From positions 62,001 through 126,000 of the forward strand of contig NZ_QWFZ01000017.1 of assembly GCF_003576315.1 (NCBI RefSeq): a stretch of DNA of 64,000 nt, read 5' to 3'. Positions 45,802 to 54,846 of the stretch are shown here, one piece after another. The notes below the pieces were generated by a model that saw nothing but the letters and a program-made list of their open reading frames with translations, was not told where the DNA came from and did no database searches. Position 1 is the stretch's first letter. Each line of letters begins with the position of its first letter. Source of the DNA: Henriciella mobilis. GTDB lineage: Bacteria; Pseudomonadota; Alphaproteobacteria; Caulobacterales; Hyphomonadaceae. The translations under genes were made by a program, and so were the position numbers.

Positions 45802-46215
45802 ATGGCCCAGACCGCCGGATATTCAGGAAAGCCTCTGGCACAGAAGCTGGGCCTGAAAGACGGTATGCAGGCCGCCGTGATTGCCGCGCCCGAACAGTAT
45901 GACGCGCTGATCGACGCCTTTCCGGTCACCCATGTGCCGGCCTCCGACAGGCTGGAGGGGGACTGGGCGTTCCTTCATCTCTTCTGCCGCGAGACCGCCG
46001 ACCTCGAAGCCGGACTGGCGCCGGTTTTCGCGCATCTGGCGGAAGGCGGAATGATCTGGGTGTCGTGGCCAAAGAAATCCTCGAAGCTGTGGCGCGACAT
46101 GACCGAGGACGATGTGCGCCGTGTGGCGCTGCCTATGGGTCTGGTCGATGTGAAGGTCTGTGCGGTCGATGCCGACTGGTCGGGCCTCAAGCTGATGCGT
46201 CGCAAGAAGGGATGA
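45802..46215 (+). CDS. DUF3052 family protein
   Basis: A 137-residue cytosolic protein. YSGKPLAQKLGLKDGMQAAV at the start, DWAFLHLFCRE in the middle and the WVSWPKKSSKL motif are the family pattern. Role unknown; members may act in stress or small-molecule binding. It lies 12 bases after the TIMP-like gene and likely shares its transcript. Confidence 0.85.
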   Translation: MAQTAGYSGKPLAQKLGLKDGMQAAVIAAPEQYDALIDAFPVTHVPASDRLEGDWAFLHLFCRETADLEAGLAPVFAHLAEGGMIWVSWPKKSSKLWRDMTEDDVRRVALPMGLVDVKVCAVDADWSGLKLMRRKKG

Positions 46216-46262
46216 GTGAGCCCCCTGCTTGCCTCCGCGTGACGAATAACAGGGAGGAAGAC

Positions 46263-46679
46263 ATGACAATTCAAAAGCGGTTTCTGGTGCTGGGGGCGGC
46301 GCTGTTCCTGCTCGGACTGGTCTCCGGCCTGCTTCCGGGGATCATGGCCAATCCCCGAATGGGCCTGTCGGCGCACATGCAGGGGCTCACCAATGGCATG
46401 TTCCTGATCGCACTGGGCGCAGCCTGGCCGCATGTTTCGCTGGGCGAAAAGCTCGAACCGCTCTGCTTCTGGCTCCTGGCTTTCGGGACGGTCGCCAACT
46501 GGCTGGCGACAAGTCTTGCGGCTTTCTGGGGCACGGGACAGCTGACGCCGATTATTTCGCCGGATCCCACGGCGCCGGGATGGCAGGAAGCGATTGTCTC
46601 GGTTATGCTGCTCTCGCTGACGCTGGCCATGCTGGCGGGGACAGCGCTGGTTCTTGCCGGATTTCTGAGAAAGACATGA
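46263..46679 (+). CDS. hydroxylaminobenzene mutase-like membrane protein (HabA type)
   Basis: A 138-residue four-helix membrane protein. NPRMGLSAHMQGLTNGMFLI and FGTVANWLATSLAAFWG resemble the HabA/HabB hydroxylaminobenzene mutases of nitrobenzene degraders. No nitroaromatic pathway genes are nearby, so the natural substrate may differ. GGGAGGAAG supports the ATG at 46263. Its stop overlaps the GNAT start (ATGA). Confidence 0.72.
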   Translation: MTIQKRFLVLGAALFLLGLVSGLLPGIMANPRMGLSAHMQGLTNGMFLIALGAAWPHVSLGEKLEPLCFWLLAFGTVANWLATSLAAFWGTGQLTPIISPDPTAPGWQEAIVSVMLLSLTLAMLAGTALVLAGFLRKT

Positions 46680-47146
46680 AGATCCGCCCCTACCAGCCTG
46701 AGGATGCCGGCCGCATGGAAGACATCTTCCTGCGAGCGGTCCGCAAGATCGGCCGGGAATTCTATTCAGCCGAGCAGGTCGCGGCCTGGTCGGGCCCGCG
46801 CGTCAGTGCCGAACGCCTCGATGGGCTCTATTCCGACGGCCGGGTAACCTTCATCGCGACGGACCGCGAGGACCGGGCCATCGCCTTCAGCGACCATGCC
46901 GCCGACGGTCATATCGACATGCTCTATTGCGATCCGGCCTTTGCCCGGCAAGGCGTTGCGACGGCTTTGCTGGAAGCAGTGGAAAGCAATGCGCGCTCTG
47001 TCGGGATCGACCGGCTATTCACGGAGGCCAGCGAAGCGGCAAAGCCTGTCTTCCGGAAGGCGGGCTTTCTCATTCTTCGCCGCCGGGAGCTGAATGTCGA
47101 CGGCGTCTCGATCCACAACTGGGCGATGGAGAAGCGGCTGGCCTGA
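46676..47146 (+). CDS. GNAT family N-acetyltransferase
   Basis: A 156-residue GNAT protein. The acetyl-CoA loop is FARQGVATALLEAVESNA, preceded by GHIDMLYCDPAF; the TEASEAAKPVFRKAGFLILR strand and C-terminal HNWAMEK complete the YafP-like subtype. The start overlaps the mutase-like gene. The stop abuts the convergent cupin gene so that TGATCA supplies both stops. Confidence 0.88.
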   Translation: MKIRPYQPEDAGRMEDIFLRAVRKIGREFYSAEQVAAWSGPRVSAERLDGLYSDGRVTFIATDREDRAIAFSDHAADGHIDMLYCDPAFARQGVATALLEAVESNARSVGIDRLFTEASEAAKPVFRKAGFLILRRRELNVDGVSIHNWAMEKRLA

Positions 47147-47593
47147 TCAGTAGGGCGTTCCGTCCTCATGGCGGTAGATGCCGTCCGGGCCGACCTTCAT
47201 GTCGAGGCCGGGATAGGTGCAGCCATCCATCTCGTTCCGGTTGCTGACAACGAGAAAGACAAGGTCTTCGCTGCCTTCATTCCGAATATGATGGGCCTCG
47301 CCCCCGGCCGGGAAGGCCGCCATCTCCCCCGGTTTCAAAATGTCCTCGCCCTTGCTGGTGACGAGCCGGCCTTCGCCTGAAAGGATGATCACGAATTCAT
47401 CCTCATGGCTGTGGTCATGCATCTGGCTCGACCATGTGCCCGGCGGGATGGTGCAATAGTTTACGCCGATCAGGCTGAGACCGCCCGCATCGCCGACGGG
47501 CTTCCAGCGCCGCGCCTTTACCTTCATGGCATGTGGATCGGGATAATTCGTACCGCTCTTTTCGGGCACAGCGGCAAGGTCGATCTTGGGCAT
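47147..47593 (-). CDS. cupin domain protein
   Basis: A 148-residue single cupin. The metal ligands lie in HDHSHEDEFVIILSGEG (motif 1) and FPAGGEAHHIRNEG (motif 2). The family includes dioxygenases and sugar-binding proteins; this one is not assignable further. It lies just upstream of the truA side of the cluster, in the leftward set cupin-ATPase-truA. Confidence 0.85.
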   Translation of the reverse strand: MPKIDLAAVPEKSGTNYPDPHAMKVKARRWKPVGDAGGLSLIGVNYCTIPPGTWSSQMHDHSHEDEFVIILSGEGRLVTSKGEDILKPGEMAAFPAGGEAHHIRNEGSEDLVFLVVSNRNEMDGCTYPGLDMKVGPDGIYRHEDGTPY

Positions 47594-47596
47594 GGC

Positions 47597-48157
47597 TCAG
47601 GTCTTTTTCGTGAGTGTCAGGCCGAGTGCTCGTAGCATGAAGTCCGCCCGTGTCGCCACGCTTGCTTTTGGCAGGTCAATGATGGCATAGCCGCGTTTCG
47701 GATAGGCATGGCGCAGCCACTGATATTCGAGCACGGCGATGTCGAAGGGTAGCGGGCGCTCGTCATCCTGTTCGTAGAGTGCTTCCCAGGGCGGAGCGAA
47801 GAAGACAGGGTTGGAATAAAGGCAGGCCTCTCCGATCGCCTTCAGCTCAGGCGGCGCGGAAATCGACAGCCGCTCGAAATGCGCCAGTGCGTCGACGGCG
47901 GACCGGTCGAAGAAAACGGGCGCGTCGAGGTTCGCAACAGCATGCAGGGTCTCGTGCGCATACTCGATCGCCTTGCGCACAAAGGCTTCGGGGTTGATCC
48001 ATGGCAACGCGTCCCCGCCCGTCGCCAGCGCCTCGCGCACAATATTCCGGCCAGGCTCCTCGACGGTGTGATACCCGCGCGCTGACAGTTCGCCCAGCAG
48101 GGAGGACTTGCCGCCCGAAGAGCAGCCCGAGATCACGATCCGGCGCCGGTCTCTCAC
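47597..48157 (-). CDS. AAA_28-type small ATPase
   Basis: A 186-residue P-loop protein. Walker A is ISGCSSGGKSSLLGEL, the Walker-B-like part is FFDRSAVDALAHF, and a VEEPGRNIVREAL segment is typical of AAA_28/COG3911 ATPases related to small kinases. Its substrate is unknown. It lies 6 bases from truA on the same strand. Confidence 0.82.
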   Translation of the reverse strand: MRDRRRIVISGCSSGGKSSLLGELSARGYHTVEEPGRNIVREALATGGDALPWINPEAFVRKAIEYAHETLHAVANLDAPVFFDRSAVDALAHFERLSISAPPELKAIGEACLYSNPVFFAPPWEALYEQDDERPLPFDIAVLEYQWLRHAYPKRGYAIIDLPKASVATRADFMLRALGLTLTKKT

Positions 48158-48163
48158 CTGGCC

Positions 48164-48937
48164 TCACTTTCCTGTCGCCTGACCCCAGGGATGGTCTTCA
48201 TACATCACCCGCTCAAGATAGAGCCCGTCCGGCGGAGCGACCGGCCCGCAGGCTGAGCGCTCACATGCTTCCAGGATCTCCTTCATCCAGCCCGGATCTC
48301 GCACGCCCCGGCCGACCTCGACCAGGCTGCCGACAATGGAGCGGACCTGCCGGTGCAGGAAGCTGCGGGCCGTGGCTGTGATCTCCACCCGGCCCGCCAT
48401 CCGGTGAACCTCGAGCGTGTCGAGCGTCTTGACGGGGCTGGCTGCCTGGCACTCGGCATCGCGGAAGGTTGAGAAGTCATGTTCGCCGATCAGGTGGCGG
48501 GCGGCGGCCTGCATGGCATCGGTGTCGAGCTGCTGGGGCACGCGCCAGACAAGGCCCTTGTCGACGGTGAGGTCCGCGCGCCGGTTGACGATGATATAGC
48601 GATAGGCCCGCCCCGTTGCGGAGAAACGGGCATGGAAATTCTGGTCGACTTCCTCGGCCTTCAGCACGGCGACCGGTTTGGGCCGCAGGTGGAAGTTCAG
48701 CGCGTCGGCGATCTTGCGGATCGGCCTCGGCTTTAGGAGGTCGATATGCGCGACCTGACCTGTGGCGTGGACGCCAGCATCGGTGCGCCCGGCGCCCTGC
48801 ACCAGGACCGGCGCGCCGTCGAGCATGGCGCAGGCGTCTTCCAGCGCGCCCTGTACGGTCGGCTGGTCGTCCTGACGCTGCCAGCCATAGAAGGGCCGGC
48901 CGTCATATTCGATCAGGAGGCGGACACGCTGGCTCAT
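48164..48937 (-). CDS. truA: tRNA pseudouridine(38-40) synthase
   Basis: A 257-residue pseudouridine synthase for the tRNA anticodon stem. EYDGRPFYGWQRQ opens it, the catalytic Asp is in GAGRTDAGVHATGQVAH, and RSFLHRQVRSIVG is the third conserved element. Full length. The start overlaps the GNAT stop by four bases, and fmt and def follow upstream in the order usual for alphaproteobacteria. Confidence 0.97.
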   Translation of the reverse strand: MSQRVRLLIEYDGRPFYGWQRQDDQPTVQGALEDACAMLDGAPVLVQGAGRTDAGVHATGQVAHIDLLKPRPIRKIADALNFHLRPKPVAVLKAEEVDQNFHARFSATGRAYRYIIVNRRADLTVDKGLVWRVPQQLDTDAMQAAARHLIGEHDFSTFRDAECQAASPVKTLDTLEVHRMAGRVEITATARSFLHRQVRSIVGSLVEVGRGVRDPGWMKEILEACERSACGPVAPPDGLYLERVMYEDHPWGQATGK

Positions 48938-49431
48938 GCGGGTGCCGTGAAGGCTTTCGGATAGGTGAGCTCACCTTCGCGCGGGGCGTCCTCGCGCAGT
49001 TCGATGCCCATGAAGGCCGGGCCCGACCATGGCGCCTGGTAGCGGGCGGCGACGGCGGGCGAGAAGCCGAATTTCGGATAATAGTCGGCATGGCCGAGCA
49101 CGAAGACCAGCCCGCGGCCCTGGCCTTCCATCATCGTCATGCCAAGCTTGATGAGCCCGCGTCCGATCCCCGATGCCTGCCGGCCCGGCTTCACGCTCAT
49201 CGGGCCGAGCCCGGCGGCGATGTCATTGCCATCGACGAGGATGCGGAAGAACTGGATGTGGCCGAGAATGTCGCGGTCGTCATGGGCAACCAGCGAGGCG
49301 AGGCTGTCGCCGTCTTCAGCGAGGCGGGCGACGATGTTGGCCTCGGCCGGTGAGCCGAAGGCCTCGGTATTGAGCGCGGCGATGGCGTCGGCGTCTTCCG
49401 GGCGGGCGAGGCGGGTCCAGATGTCTCTCAT
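48934..49431 (-). CDS. GNAT family N-acetyltransferase (YhbS-like)
   Basis: A 165-residue GNAT. The acetyl-CoA loop appears as [20 protein letters not shown], preceded by the [11 protein letters not shown] strand; [14 protein letters not shown] is the YhbS-type motif. It is inserted between truA and fmt with four-base overlaps at both ends, so all three are translationally coupled. Confidence 0.9.
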   Translation of the reverse strand: MRDIWTRLARPEDADAIAALNTEAFGSPAEANIVARLAEDGDSLASLVAHDDRDILGHIQFFRILVDGNDIAAGLGPMSVKPGRQASGIGRGLIKLGMTMMEGQGRGLVFVLGHADYYPKFGFSPAVAARYQAPWSGPAFMGIELREDAPREGELTYPKAFTAPA

Positions 49432-50381
49432 TCGAAGCGGGTGCCTTTCGCCACCTTGTTACCGCGCAGGAAGTCGTCTGCCTCCATGGCGCGCGAACCG
49501 GGTTTCTGCAAGGCGTGCAGGCGCACCGCGCCGCCATCGCCGCAGGCCACGTGCAGCGTGTCGTCCAGCACGGTGCCTGGCGGCTGGTCATGGGTTTCGT
49601 CTGTGAGGCGGCTGGACAGGGCCTTGATCCGCAGCGGTTCGGTCTCGCCCGCAGGCGTCCAGTGAAACCAGGCGCCGGGGAAGGGCGAAAGCCCCCGGAT
49701 CTGACAGTCGACCGCGTGGGCCGGCTGCGACCAGTCGATGCGCTGGTCGGCGGCGGTGATCTTCGAAGCATAGGTGACGCCGTCCTCGGCCTGAGGAACC
49801 GGTTTCAGGCTGCCATCGGCCAGGCCTTCCAGCGCGCGCGGGGCGAGGTCGGCGGCGAGGTCGGCGAGCTTGTCGTGCAGGCTGCCGGCCGTGTCGAAGG
49901 GAAAGATGCGCGTCTCCTCGCTGGCGAGCACGGGGCCGGTATCGAGGCCGGCTTCCATCATCATTGCCTGCACGCCGGTCATCTCGTCCCCGGCCATGAT
50001 GGCGCGCTGGATCGGCGCGGCGCCGCGCCATCGCGGCAGCAGCGAGGCGTGCATGTTCAGGCAGCCAAGGCGCGGCGCATCGAGCACCGCCTGTGGCAGG
50101 ATCAGGCCATAGGCGACGACGACGGCGGCATCGAGGTCGAGGGCGGCAAAGCGGGCTTTCTCCTCGGCGGGTTTGAGGGATTTGGGCGTGCGCACCTCAA
50201 ACCCATGGTCTTCTGCCCAGGCATGCACGGGGGTCGGGCGCAGCTTCTTGCCACGGCCTGCCGGGCGGGGCGGTTGGGAATAGACGCAGGCAATCTCGTG
50301 ACCCGCCTCGACGAGGGCGGCGAGGACCGGCACGGAGAAATCAGGGCTGCCCATGAAGGCGATGCGCAGGGGTGTCGTCAT
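49428..50381 (-). CDS. fmt: methionyl-tRNA formyltransferase
   Basis: A 317-residue enzyme that formylates initiator t[18 protein letters not shown] opens the N-terminal formyltransferase domain; the catalytic motif is [20 protein letters not shown], with DTGPV after it. The C-terminal OB-like domain begins with the [20 protein letters not shown] segment. Length is normal. It works with the def product upstream. Confidence 0.97.
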   Translation of the reverse strand: MTTPLRIAFMGSPDFSVPVLAALVEAGHEIACVYSQPPRPAGRGKKLRPTPVHAWAEDHGFEVRTPKSLKPAEEKARFAALDLDAAVVVAYGLILPQAVLDAPRLGCLNMHASLLPRWRGAAPIQRAIMAGDEMTGVQAMMMEAGLDTGPVLASEETRIFPFDTAGSLHDKLADLAADLAPRALEGLADGSLKPVPQAEDGVTYASKITAADQRIDWSQPAHAVDCQIRGLSPFPGAWFHWTPAGETEPLRIKALSSRLTDETHDQPPGTVLDDTLHVACGDGGAVRLHALQKPGSRAMEADDFLRGNKVAKGTRFE

Positions 50382-50504
50382 GTGGCGGGGTCTAGCGAAG
50401 CGGCGGGGAAGTGCAAGCGGCTCGGTGAAAACCGACGCGGCCCTGCGGCTTGACCGTTCGGTCCATCCCCGGAGTTCTCAGGAAAATCGACCATTGGAGA
50501 TGGG

Positions 50505-50525
50505 CACCACGGTCCAGCCGTGGTG
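50505..50525 (-). terminator. hairpin between def and fmt
   Basis: CACCACGG (50505-50512) pairs with CCGTGGTG (50518-50525) around TCCAG, 37 bases after the def stop. No U tract follows on the minus strand, so it may only attenuate read-through into fmt. Confidence 0.4.
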
Positions 50526-50561
50526 AGGCGTCAAATGTCAATTGCCCAGCAATAATCTGTC

Positions 50562-51122
50562 CTAGGCCACCGTGGCCGGTGTGGAACGAGCACGCGACTT
50601 CGAGGCCTTGGCGTTCAGGCGGTTCGCCTTCTTCACCTTGTCGATGGCGCGCTGGCGTTTCAGCCGCGACAGGTGGTCGATGAAGAGCGTGCCTTCGAGG
50701 TGGTCCATCTCGTGCTGGATGCAGACCGCATACATGCCCTCGGCAATCTCCTCGACTTCCTTGCCATTGTAATCGAGGTACCTGACACGGCAGCGCGTCG
50801 GGCGCTCAACCTCGTCGAACACGTCCGGCACCGACAGGCAGCCTTCTTCATAAGGCGCCAGGTCTTCGGTCAGCGGCAGGATTTCCGGGTTCACGAAATA
50901 GCGCGGATTGGGCTCCTCGCCTTCGCCGGCAAGGTCCATCACGATGACGCGCTGGGGCACGCCGATCTGGATCGCCGCAAGGCCGATGCCGGGGGCGTCG
51001 TACATGGTCTCCAGCATGTCATCCATCAGCGCGCGGATTTCATCCGTGACGCCGCCTTCGACGGGCTTGGAGACTTCCTTCAGACGCGGGTCCGGGACGG
51101 TGATGATTTCACGAATGGCCAT
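50562..51122 (-). CDS. def: peptide deformylase
   Basis: A 186-residue metalloenzyme that removes the N-formyl group of nascent proteins. All three motifs are present: GIGLAA, EGCLS (metal Cys) and HEMDH (metal His pair and Glu). A 20-residue basic tail follows, longer than in E. coli. It is 180 bases upstream of fmt, with a hairpin in the gap, and 48 bases after rmuC. Confidence 0.97.
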   Translation of the reverse strand: MAIREIITVPDPRLKEVSKPVEGGVTDEIRALMDDMLETMYDAPGIGLAAIQIGVPQRVIVMDLAGEGEEPNPRYFVNPEILPLTEDLAPYEEGCLSVPDVFDEVERPTRCRVRYLDYNGKEVEEIAEGMYAVCIQHEMDHLEGTLFIDHLSRLKRQRAIDKVKKANRLNAKASKSRARSTPATVA

Positions 51123-51170
51123 GCGGAGAAAATAGGTGGCGGGCGGCGGAAAATCAACGCTGGTGGCTGA

Positions 51171-52541
51171 CTACGCCGCATCCTCCTCATCCTCATTGTC
51201 GGCGCTGGAGAAATCGAGCTCGCCGGTGCGGTCCGGCAGCATGGCGCGTTTCTCGATGGTCTCGATCTCCGGGACCGATTTTTCCGGGGGGGCGATCTGC
51301 AAATCCTCGAACTTGCGGGCCGCTGGCAGGACGCGAGAGGTCAGGCTGGAGCCGAGCTTGTTATAGGCGTCCACGGCGCCATTCAGCGACTTGCCGACCT
51401 TCTCGACATGGCCGCCCAGCGTGGTGAGACGGGCATAGAGATCACGGCCTAGCTCCGCGGCCTGGCGGGCATTCTCGGTTGCCTGTTCCTGGCGCCAGCC
51501 ATAGGCGACCGCCTTGGCGAGGGCGAGCAGGGTGGAGGGCGTCACCACGATGACCTGGCGTGCGGCGGCAAAGTCGAACAGGTCCGGCTCGTGCTCGAGG
51601 GCGGCGACGTAGAAATTCTCGCCCGGGATGAAGAGGGCGACGAAGTCCACGCGCTTGGAAAAGGCGCTCTGATAGTCCTTCGAGCCAAGGCGCTTGATGT
51701 GTTCTCGAACCTTCTGGCCATGCGCCTTGAGATAGGCCGCGCGACGAGCCGGGTCGGTCTCGTCGAGCGCTTTCAGATAGTCCTCAATGGAGACCTTTGA
51801 GTCGACCACGATCTCGCGTCCGCCGGGCAGCTTGATGATCACGTCCGGGCGGATCGACTTGTCGTCGACGCGGTCATGCACCTGTTCGGAGAAGTCGCAA
51901 TGGGCCGACAGGCCGGCATGCTCCATGACATTGCGCAGCGTCGTCTCGCCCCAGCGACCGCCGCCTTTCGGGGCAGACAGCGCGGTGACGAGCTTGTTGG
52001 TCTCGGTCGTGTGCATCTTCAGGCTCTCGCCAATGGCCTTGACCTGTTCCTGAATGGCGGACTTGTCCTGAGCCCGGACCTTTTCGAGGTCAGCGACCTT
52101 TTTCGCAAAGTCCTCAAGGTTCTTGTTGATCGGGCTCATCAGCTCCTTGAGGTTGGACTGCGCGCCTTCCTTGTGGCGTTTGAAATGCTCATCGGCCTGA
52201 GTCAGGAAGCGCCGGCTCGACTGGTCGAGCACGCGCTGGGCGAGGTCGGCGAACTTCTTCTCGTCTTCCTCACTGCGCGCTTCGGCGCGGGCGAGAGCGA
52301 TCTTTGCCTCTTCGGCCACCGCTGCCTGTGTCTTCAGCTGCTGACGCAAATCCTCGCGCTCGGCCTTGGCCGTTTCGAGCAAGTCCTGTGTGTGGGCGAG
52401 GTCCCGCTCAACGTCGCCCGCGCGCGTCTGCAGCTCGCCGCGCATCCAGATCAGGACGCCGGCCAGCGCGGCCGCTGTGACGAAAAGGATGAGGTGGATA
52501 AGGTCGAGGCCGACCGAGCCGATGGTGATGAAAGCGTCCAT
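51171..52541 (-). CDS. rmuC: DNA recombination protein RmuC
   Basis: A 456-residue protein. An N-terminal membrane helix (about 6-28) leads into a long coiled coil (about 30-200). The RmuC domain follows, with RWGETTLRNVMEHAGL and the nuclease-like KLPGGREIVVDSKVS segment, and a VDFVALFIPGENFYVAAL strand. RmuC limits DNA inversions and rearrangements in E. coli. It is the most upstream gene of the rmuC-def-fmt-truA series. Confidence 0.93.
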   Translation of the reverse strand: MDAFITIGSVGLDLIHLILFVTAAALAGVLIWMRGELQTRAGDVERDLAHTQDLLETAKAEREDLRQQLKTQAAVAEEAKIALARAEARSEEDEKKFADLAQRVLDQSSRRFLTQADEHFKRHKEGAQSNLKELMSPINKNLEDFAKKVADLEKVRAQDKSAIQEQVKAIGESLKMHTTETNKLVTALSAPKGGGRWGETTLRNVMEHAGLSAHCDFSEQVHDRVDDKSIRPDVIIKLPGGREIVVDSKVSIEDYLKALDETDPARRAAYLKAHGQKVREHIKRLGSKDYQSAFSKRVDFVALFIPGENFYVAALEHEPDLFDFAAARQVIVVTPSTLLALAKAVAYGWRQEQATENARQAAELGRDLYARLTTLGGHVEKVGKSLNGAVDAYNKLGSSLTSRVLPAARKFEDLQIAPPEKSVPEIETIEKRAMLPDRTGELDFSSADNEDEEDAA

Positions 52542-52648
52542 GGCATTATTCCTAGTCCGATTCGGCTTGACTCTCTTGTCCGCAAGCGCTCAGAACATAC
52601 AAGGAACAAATGGCGCCGTCCAGTGTGGAGCGGCAGGCAGGGTGGGGC

Positions 52649-53290
52649 ATGATCGCGAGTATGGACCCGTCATTGAAGGCTGTGGCGCGCCGGCATGCCC
52701 GGTCGGCGGATGAGGCGGACGATCTTGTCCAGCAGGCGCTGCTGGCCGCGATCGAGGCCGGGCGAACGGATTTTACATCCGGACAGACACGGGCCTGGCT
52801 GAAAGGCGTGATCCGCAACAAGGCTCGCATGGCGGCTCGCGGAGCGGTGCGCCGCAAGGCCCGCGAGACAGCCTGGCAGGACGGGGCAGCTCTGACCATT
52901 GAACGCAGCACCGCTGGCCTGCCGGATGTGTCCGCGCTGCCGCGTTCGCTGCGGCTGGTCGCCTTGCTTGCCTTTGCCGGGGCGACGCGGCCGGAAATCG
53001 CCTGGCTTCTCGGCCTGTCGGATACCGCGCTGCGCCAGCGGATATCGCAGCTGAAACGCGCCCTGGACGGTTTGCCGGAAGGCGAGGGCGGCCCGGCGCT
53101 GCAGGGTGCGCTACCCTTTGGTGCGCTCCGGCGCAGCATGGTCGAGCGGCTGAAGGCGCGCGGCGGTTTCCTCGCCAGCCATGACCCGGACGGGCATTTA
53201 TTTGTCATTGCCAGCTCACAAAAGCCGGCCACGCGGCAACAGCAGGGTGAGCCACCAGAAAAGGGGAGACATCCATGCTCGCAAAAATGA
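52649..53290 (+). CDS. ECF-like RNA polymerase sigma factor
   Basis: A 213-residue protein. Sigma region 2 is seen as ARSADEADDLVQQALLAAIE with WLKGVIRNKAR, and region 4 as FAGATRPEIAWLLGLSDTAL with RQRISQLKRAL. A 60-residue C-terminal extension follows region 4, unusual for a minimal ECF factor; it could be a regulatory tail. No anti-sigma gene is adjacent. The ATG at 52649 (after AGGGTGGGG) is chosen; ATG 52661 is possible. Its end overlaps the VOC gene by 16 bases. Which genes it controls is unknown. Confidence 0.78.
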   Translation: MIASMDPSLKAVARRHARSADEADDLVQQALLAAIEAGRTDFTSGQTRAWLKGVIRNKARMAARGAVRRKARETAWQDGAALTIERSTAGLPDVSALPRSLRLVALLAFAGATRPEIAWLLGLSDTALRQRISQLKRALDGLPEGEGGPALQGALPFGALRRSMVERLKARGGFLASHDPDGHLFVIASSQKPATRQQQGEPPEKGRHPCSQK

Positions 53291-53667
53291 ATATCGGCGC
53301 CATCGTTTTCTATGTCTCGGACATCGACCGGACGGAGGCGTTCTACAGGGAGACCCTCGGCCTGGACCTGAACCGCATGCCCGGCGAACCGGGCGAAAGC
53401 GGCGGGGCTGACTGGCTGATGGCCGGCATGGCCAATGGTGTCAGCCTCATCTTCTTCCAGATGCCGGGCAAGCAGGGCGACAGTCCGGTCCCCGTCTTCG
53501 AGCTCGCGGAGGGCGGGATCGAGGCGATCGTTGAGGGGTTGGCGTCAAAGGGGGTGACGATTGTGACCCCGGTCTCGCACGCCCCGGACGGCGGCCTGAC
53601 GGCTGATTTCGCCGACCCCGACGGCCACACCCTGTCCATGTACCAGGCGCCGGACAAGCCGCGCTAG
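53275..53667 (+). CDS. VOC (glyoxalase/bleomycin resistance) family protein
   Basis: A 130-residue single-module VOC protein. The betaalphabetabetabeta unit starts IGAIVFYVSDIDRTEAFYRE and ends TADFADPDGHTLSMYQ with the metal His/Glu positions. It may dimerise to bind a metal. It overlaps the sigma gene, so it is likely co-expressed. It converges on the flavodoxin-like gene through CTAG at 53664-53667. Confidence 0.88.
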   Translation: MLAKMNIGAIVFYVSDIDRTEAFYRETLGLDLNRMPGEPGESGGADWLMAGMANGVSLIFFQMPGKQGDSPVPVFELAEGGIEAIVEGLASKGVTIVTPVSHAPDGGLTADFADPDGHTLSMYQAPDKPR

Positions 53668-54155
53668 AAGACGCCCATGGCGAGCCCGGCGGCCATCGCT
53701 TCGCCGAGCTCGCGGCACTTTTGCAGGTCTTCCTCGCCGATGGTCTTGTCGGCGAGGATCTGCTCGGTTGTCTGGGCGTGGGTGCAGATGATGAACGGCT
53801 CCTGCGCTACTTTTAGCCGCCAGCCGGTCGCGATCCGGGCGGTCTGTTTCATCGCGTTTTCGCCATCGGAGCCGGCGCAGATCATCTGGGCGTAGGGCCG
53901 GCCTTCGATCTTGCCGAGGACGCTATAATAGGAGCGGTCGAAGAACTCCTTCATGCCGCCGGCAATGGCGGCGAGGTTCTCCGGTGCGCAGAAGATATAG
54001 CCGTCGGCGGCGAGCAGGTCGTCCGGCCCGGCGTCTTCAGCCCATTTCAGGATAGCCTCGGTGCCGTCTTCGGACTGCGCGGCCTCGAAGGCGGCTTTGG
54101 CCATCTGCTTGGCGCCGCCGGTGCGGGAGAAGTAGATGATGAGGAGTTTGGGCAT
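53664..54155 (-). CDS. flavodoxin family protein
   Basis: A 163-residue flavodoxin-like fold protein. The FMN phosphate loop is YFSRTGGAKQMA and the isoalloxazine side is FCAPENLAAIAGGMKEFFDR, as in NAD(P)H-dependent FMN reductase/WrbA-like proteins. The redox partner is unknown. It is a single gene. Confidence 0.88.
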   Translation of the reverse strand: MPKLLIIYFSRTGGAKQMAKAAFEAAQSEDGTEAILKWAEDAGPDDLLAADGYIFCAPENLAAIAGGMKEFFDRSYYSVLGKIEGRPYAQMICAGSDGENAMKQTARIATGWRLKVAQEPFIICTHAQTTEQILADKTIGEEDLQKCRELGEAMAAGLAMGVF

Positions 54156-54213
54156 GGCGTGGCAACCGCATTGTGTTTGGTTCTCGCTGTCTAGCGGGAC
54201 TCCTGCAGATCAC

Positions 54214-54248
54214 AAAAAGCCCGCCTGCACAGGGTCGGGCAGGCGGGC
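54214..54248 (-). terminator. intrinsic terminator of the EF-hand protein gene
   Basis: On the minus strand GCCCGCCTGC and GCAGGCGGGC (arms at 54239-54248 and 54219-54228) form a 10-bp stem with a ten-base loop. A run of five U follows (A run at 54214-54218 on the plus strand). Confidence 0.85.
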
Positions 54249-54292
54249 GGCGCGCCATTCGGCTCGAATGGCGTCTGGGTCATCGGACCGAT

Positions 54293-54751
54293 TTACTCGT
54301 CATCGTAATATTTGACGCGGACCTGATCCCAGTCCTGAGTGTCGACGGCGTCGTCATCATTGAAGTCCCAGTCGTCGAACAGGTCGGCATCGTTCGTGGC
54401 ATCGGCATATTCGACGAAGTCGATCATGCCATCACCATCGGAGTCGTATTCGATGTAAGCCTCCTCATCGAGGTCCCAGTCGTCATGGAAGGTTTCGGTG
54501 AAGGAGACCCATTCGGTGTCTTCGAGATAGCCGTCATTGTCCCAGTCGGCCATGCCGAATGCATAGGCATAGTACTCGCCGTCTTCGACAAAACCGCTGC
54601 GGTCAACATCGACATCTTCGAAGGTGCGCCACTGATAGGTGTCGTCGGTCGCTTCGGATTCGGCTGATGCCGGTGCCGGCGCAATCGTGATGGCTGCGCC
54701 AAGGGCGGTTGAGGCGAGAAGGGCGGAAAAGAAATGTTTGCTGAGTGTCAT
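54293..54751 (-). CDS. secreted EF-hand protein with four calcium loops
   Basis: A 152-residue protein. A signal peptide ends ASAES. Four loops follow: DVDRSGFVEDGEY, DWDNDGYLEDTEW, DSDGDGMIDFVEY and DFNDDDAVDTQDW. The first and third match the DxDxDG-x-I/V-xxxE consensus well, the second has the full acid set, and the fourth is degenerate at the Gly. The mature protein is very acidic. It probably binds Ca2+ in the periplasm or outside; the effect is unknown. AAAGGAGC decides the start at 54751. Confidence 0.85.
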   Translation of the reverse strand: MTLSKHFFSALLASTALGAAITIAPAPASAESEATDDTYQWRTFEDVDVDRSGFVEDGEYYAYAFGMADWDNDGYLEDTEWVSFTETFHDDWDLDEEAYIEYDSDGDGMIDFVEYADATNDADLFDDWDFNDDDAVDTQDWDQVRVKYYDDE

Positions 54752-54846
54752 GGTTGGCTCCTTTCTTTGATGCCCAACCAACGGAGGGCAACCGGAGCGT
54801 GTTCCAGTGAATTTCAGATCAATCTGAGGGGGTGGTCCAAACCGCC

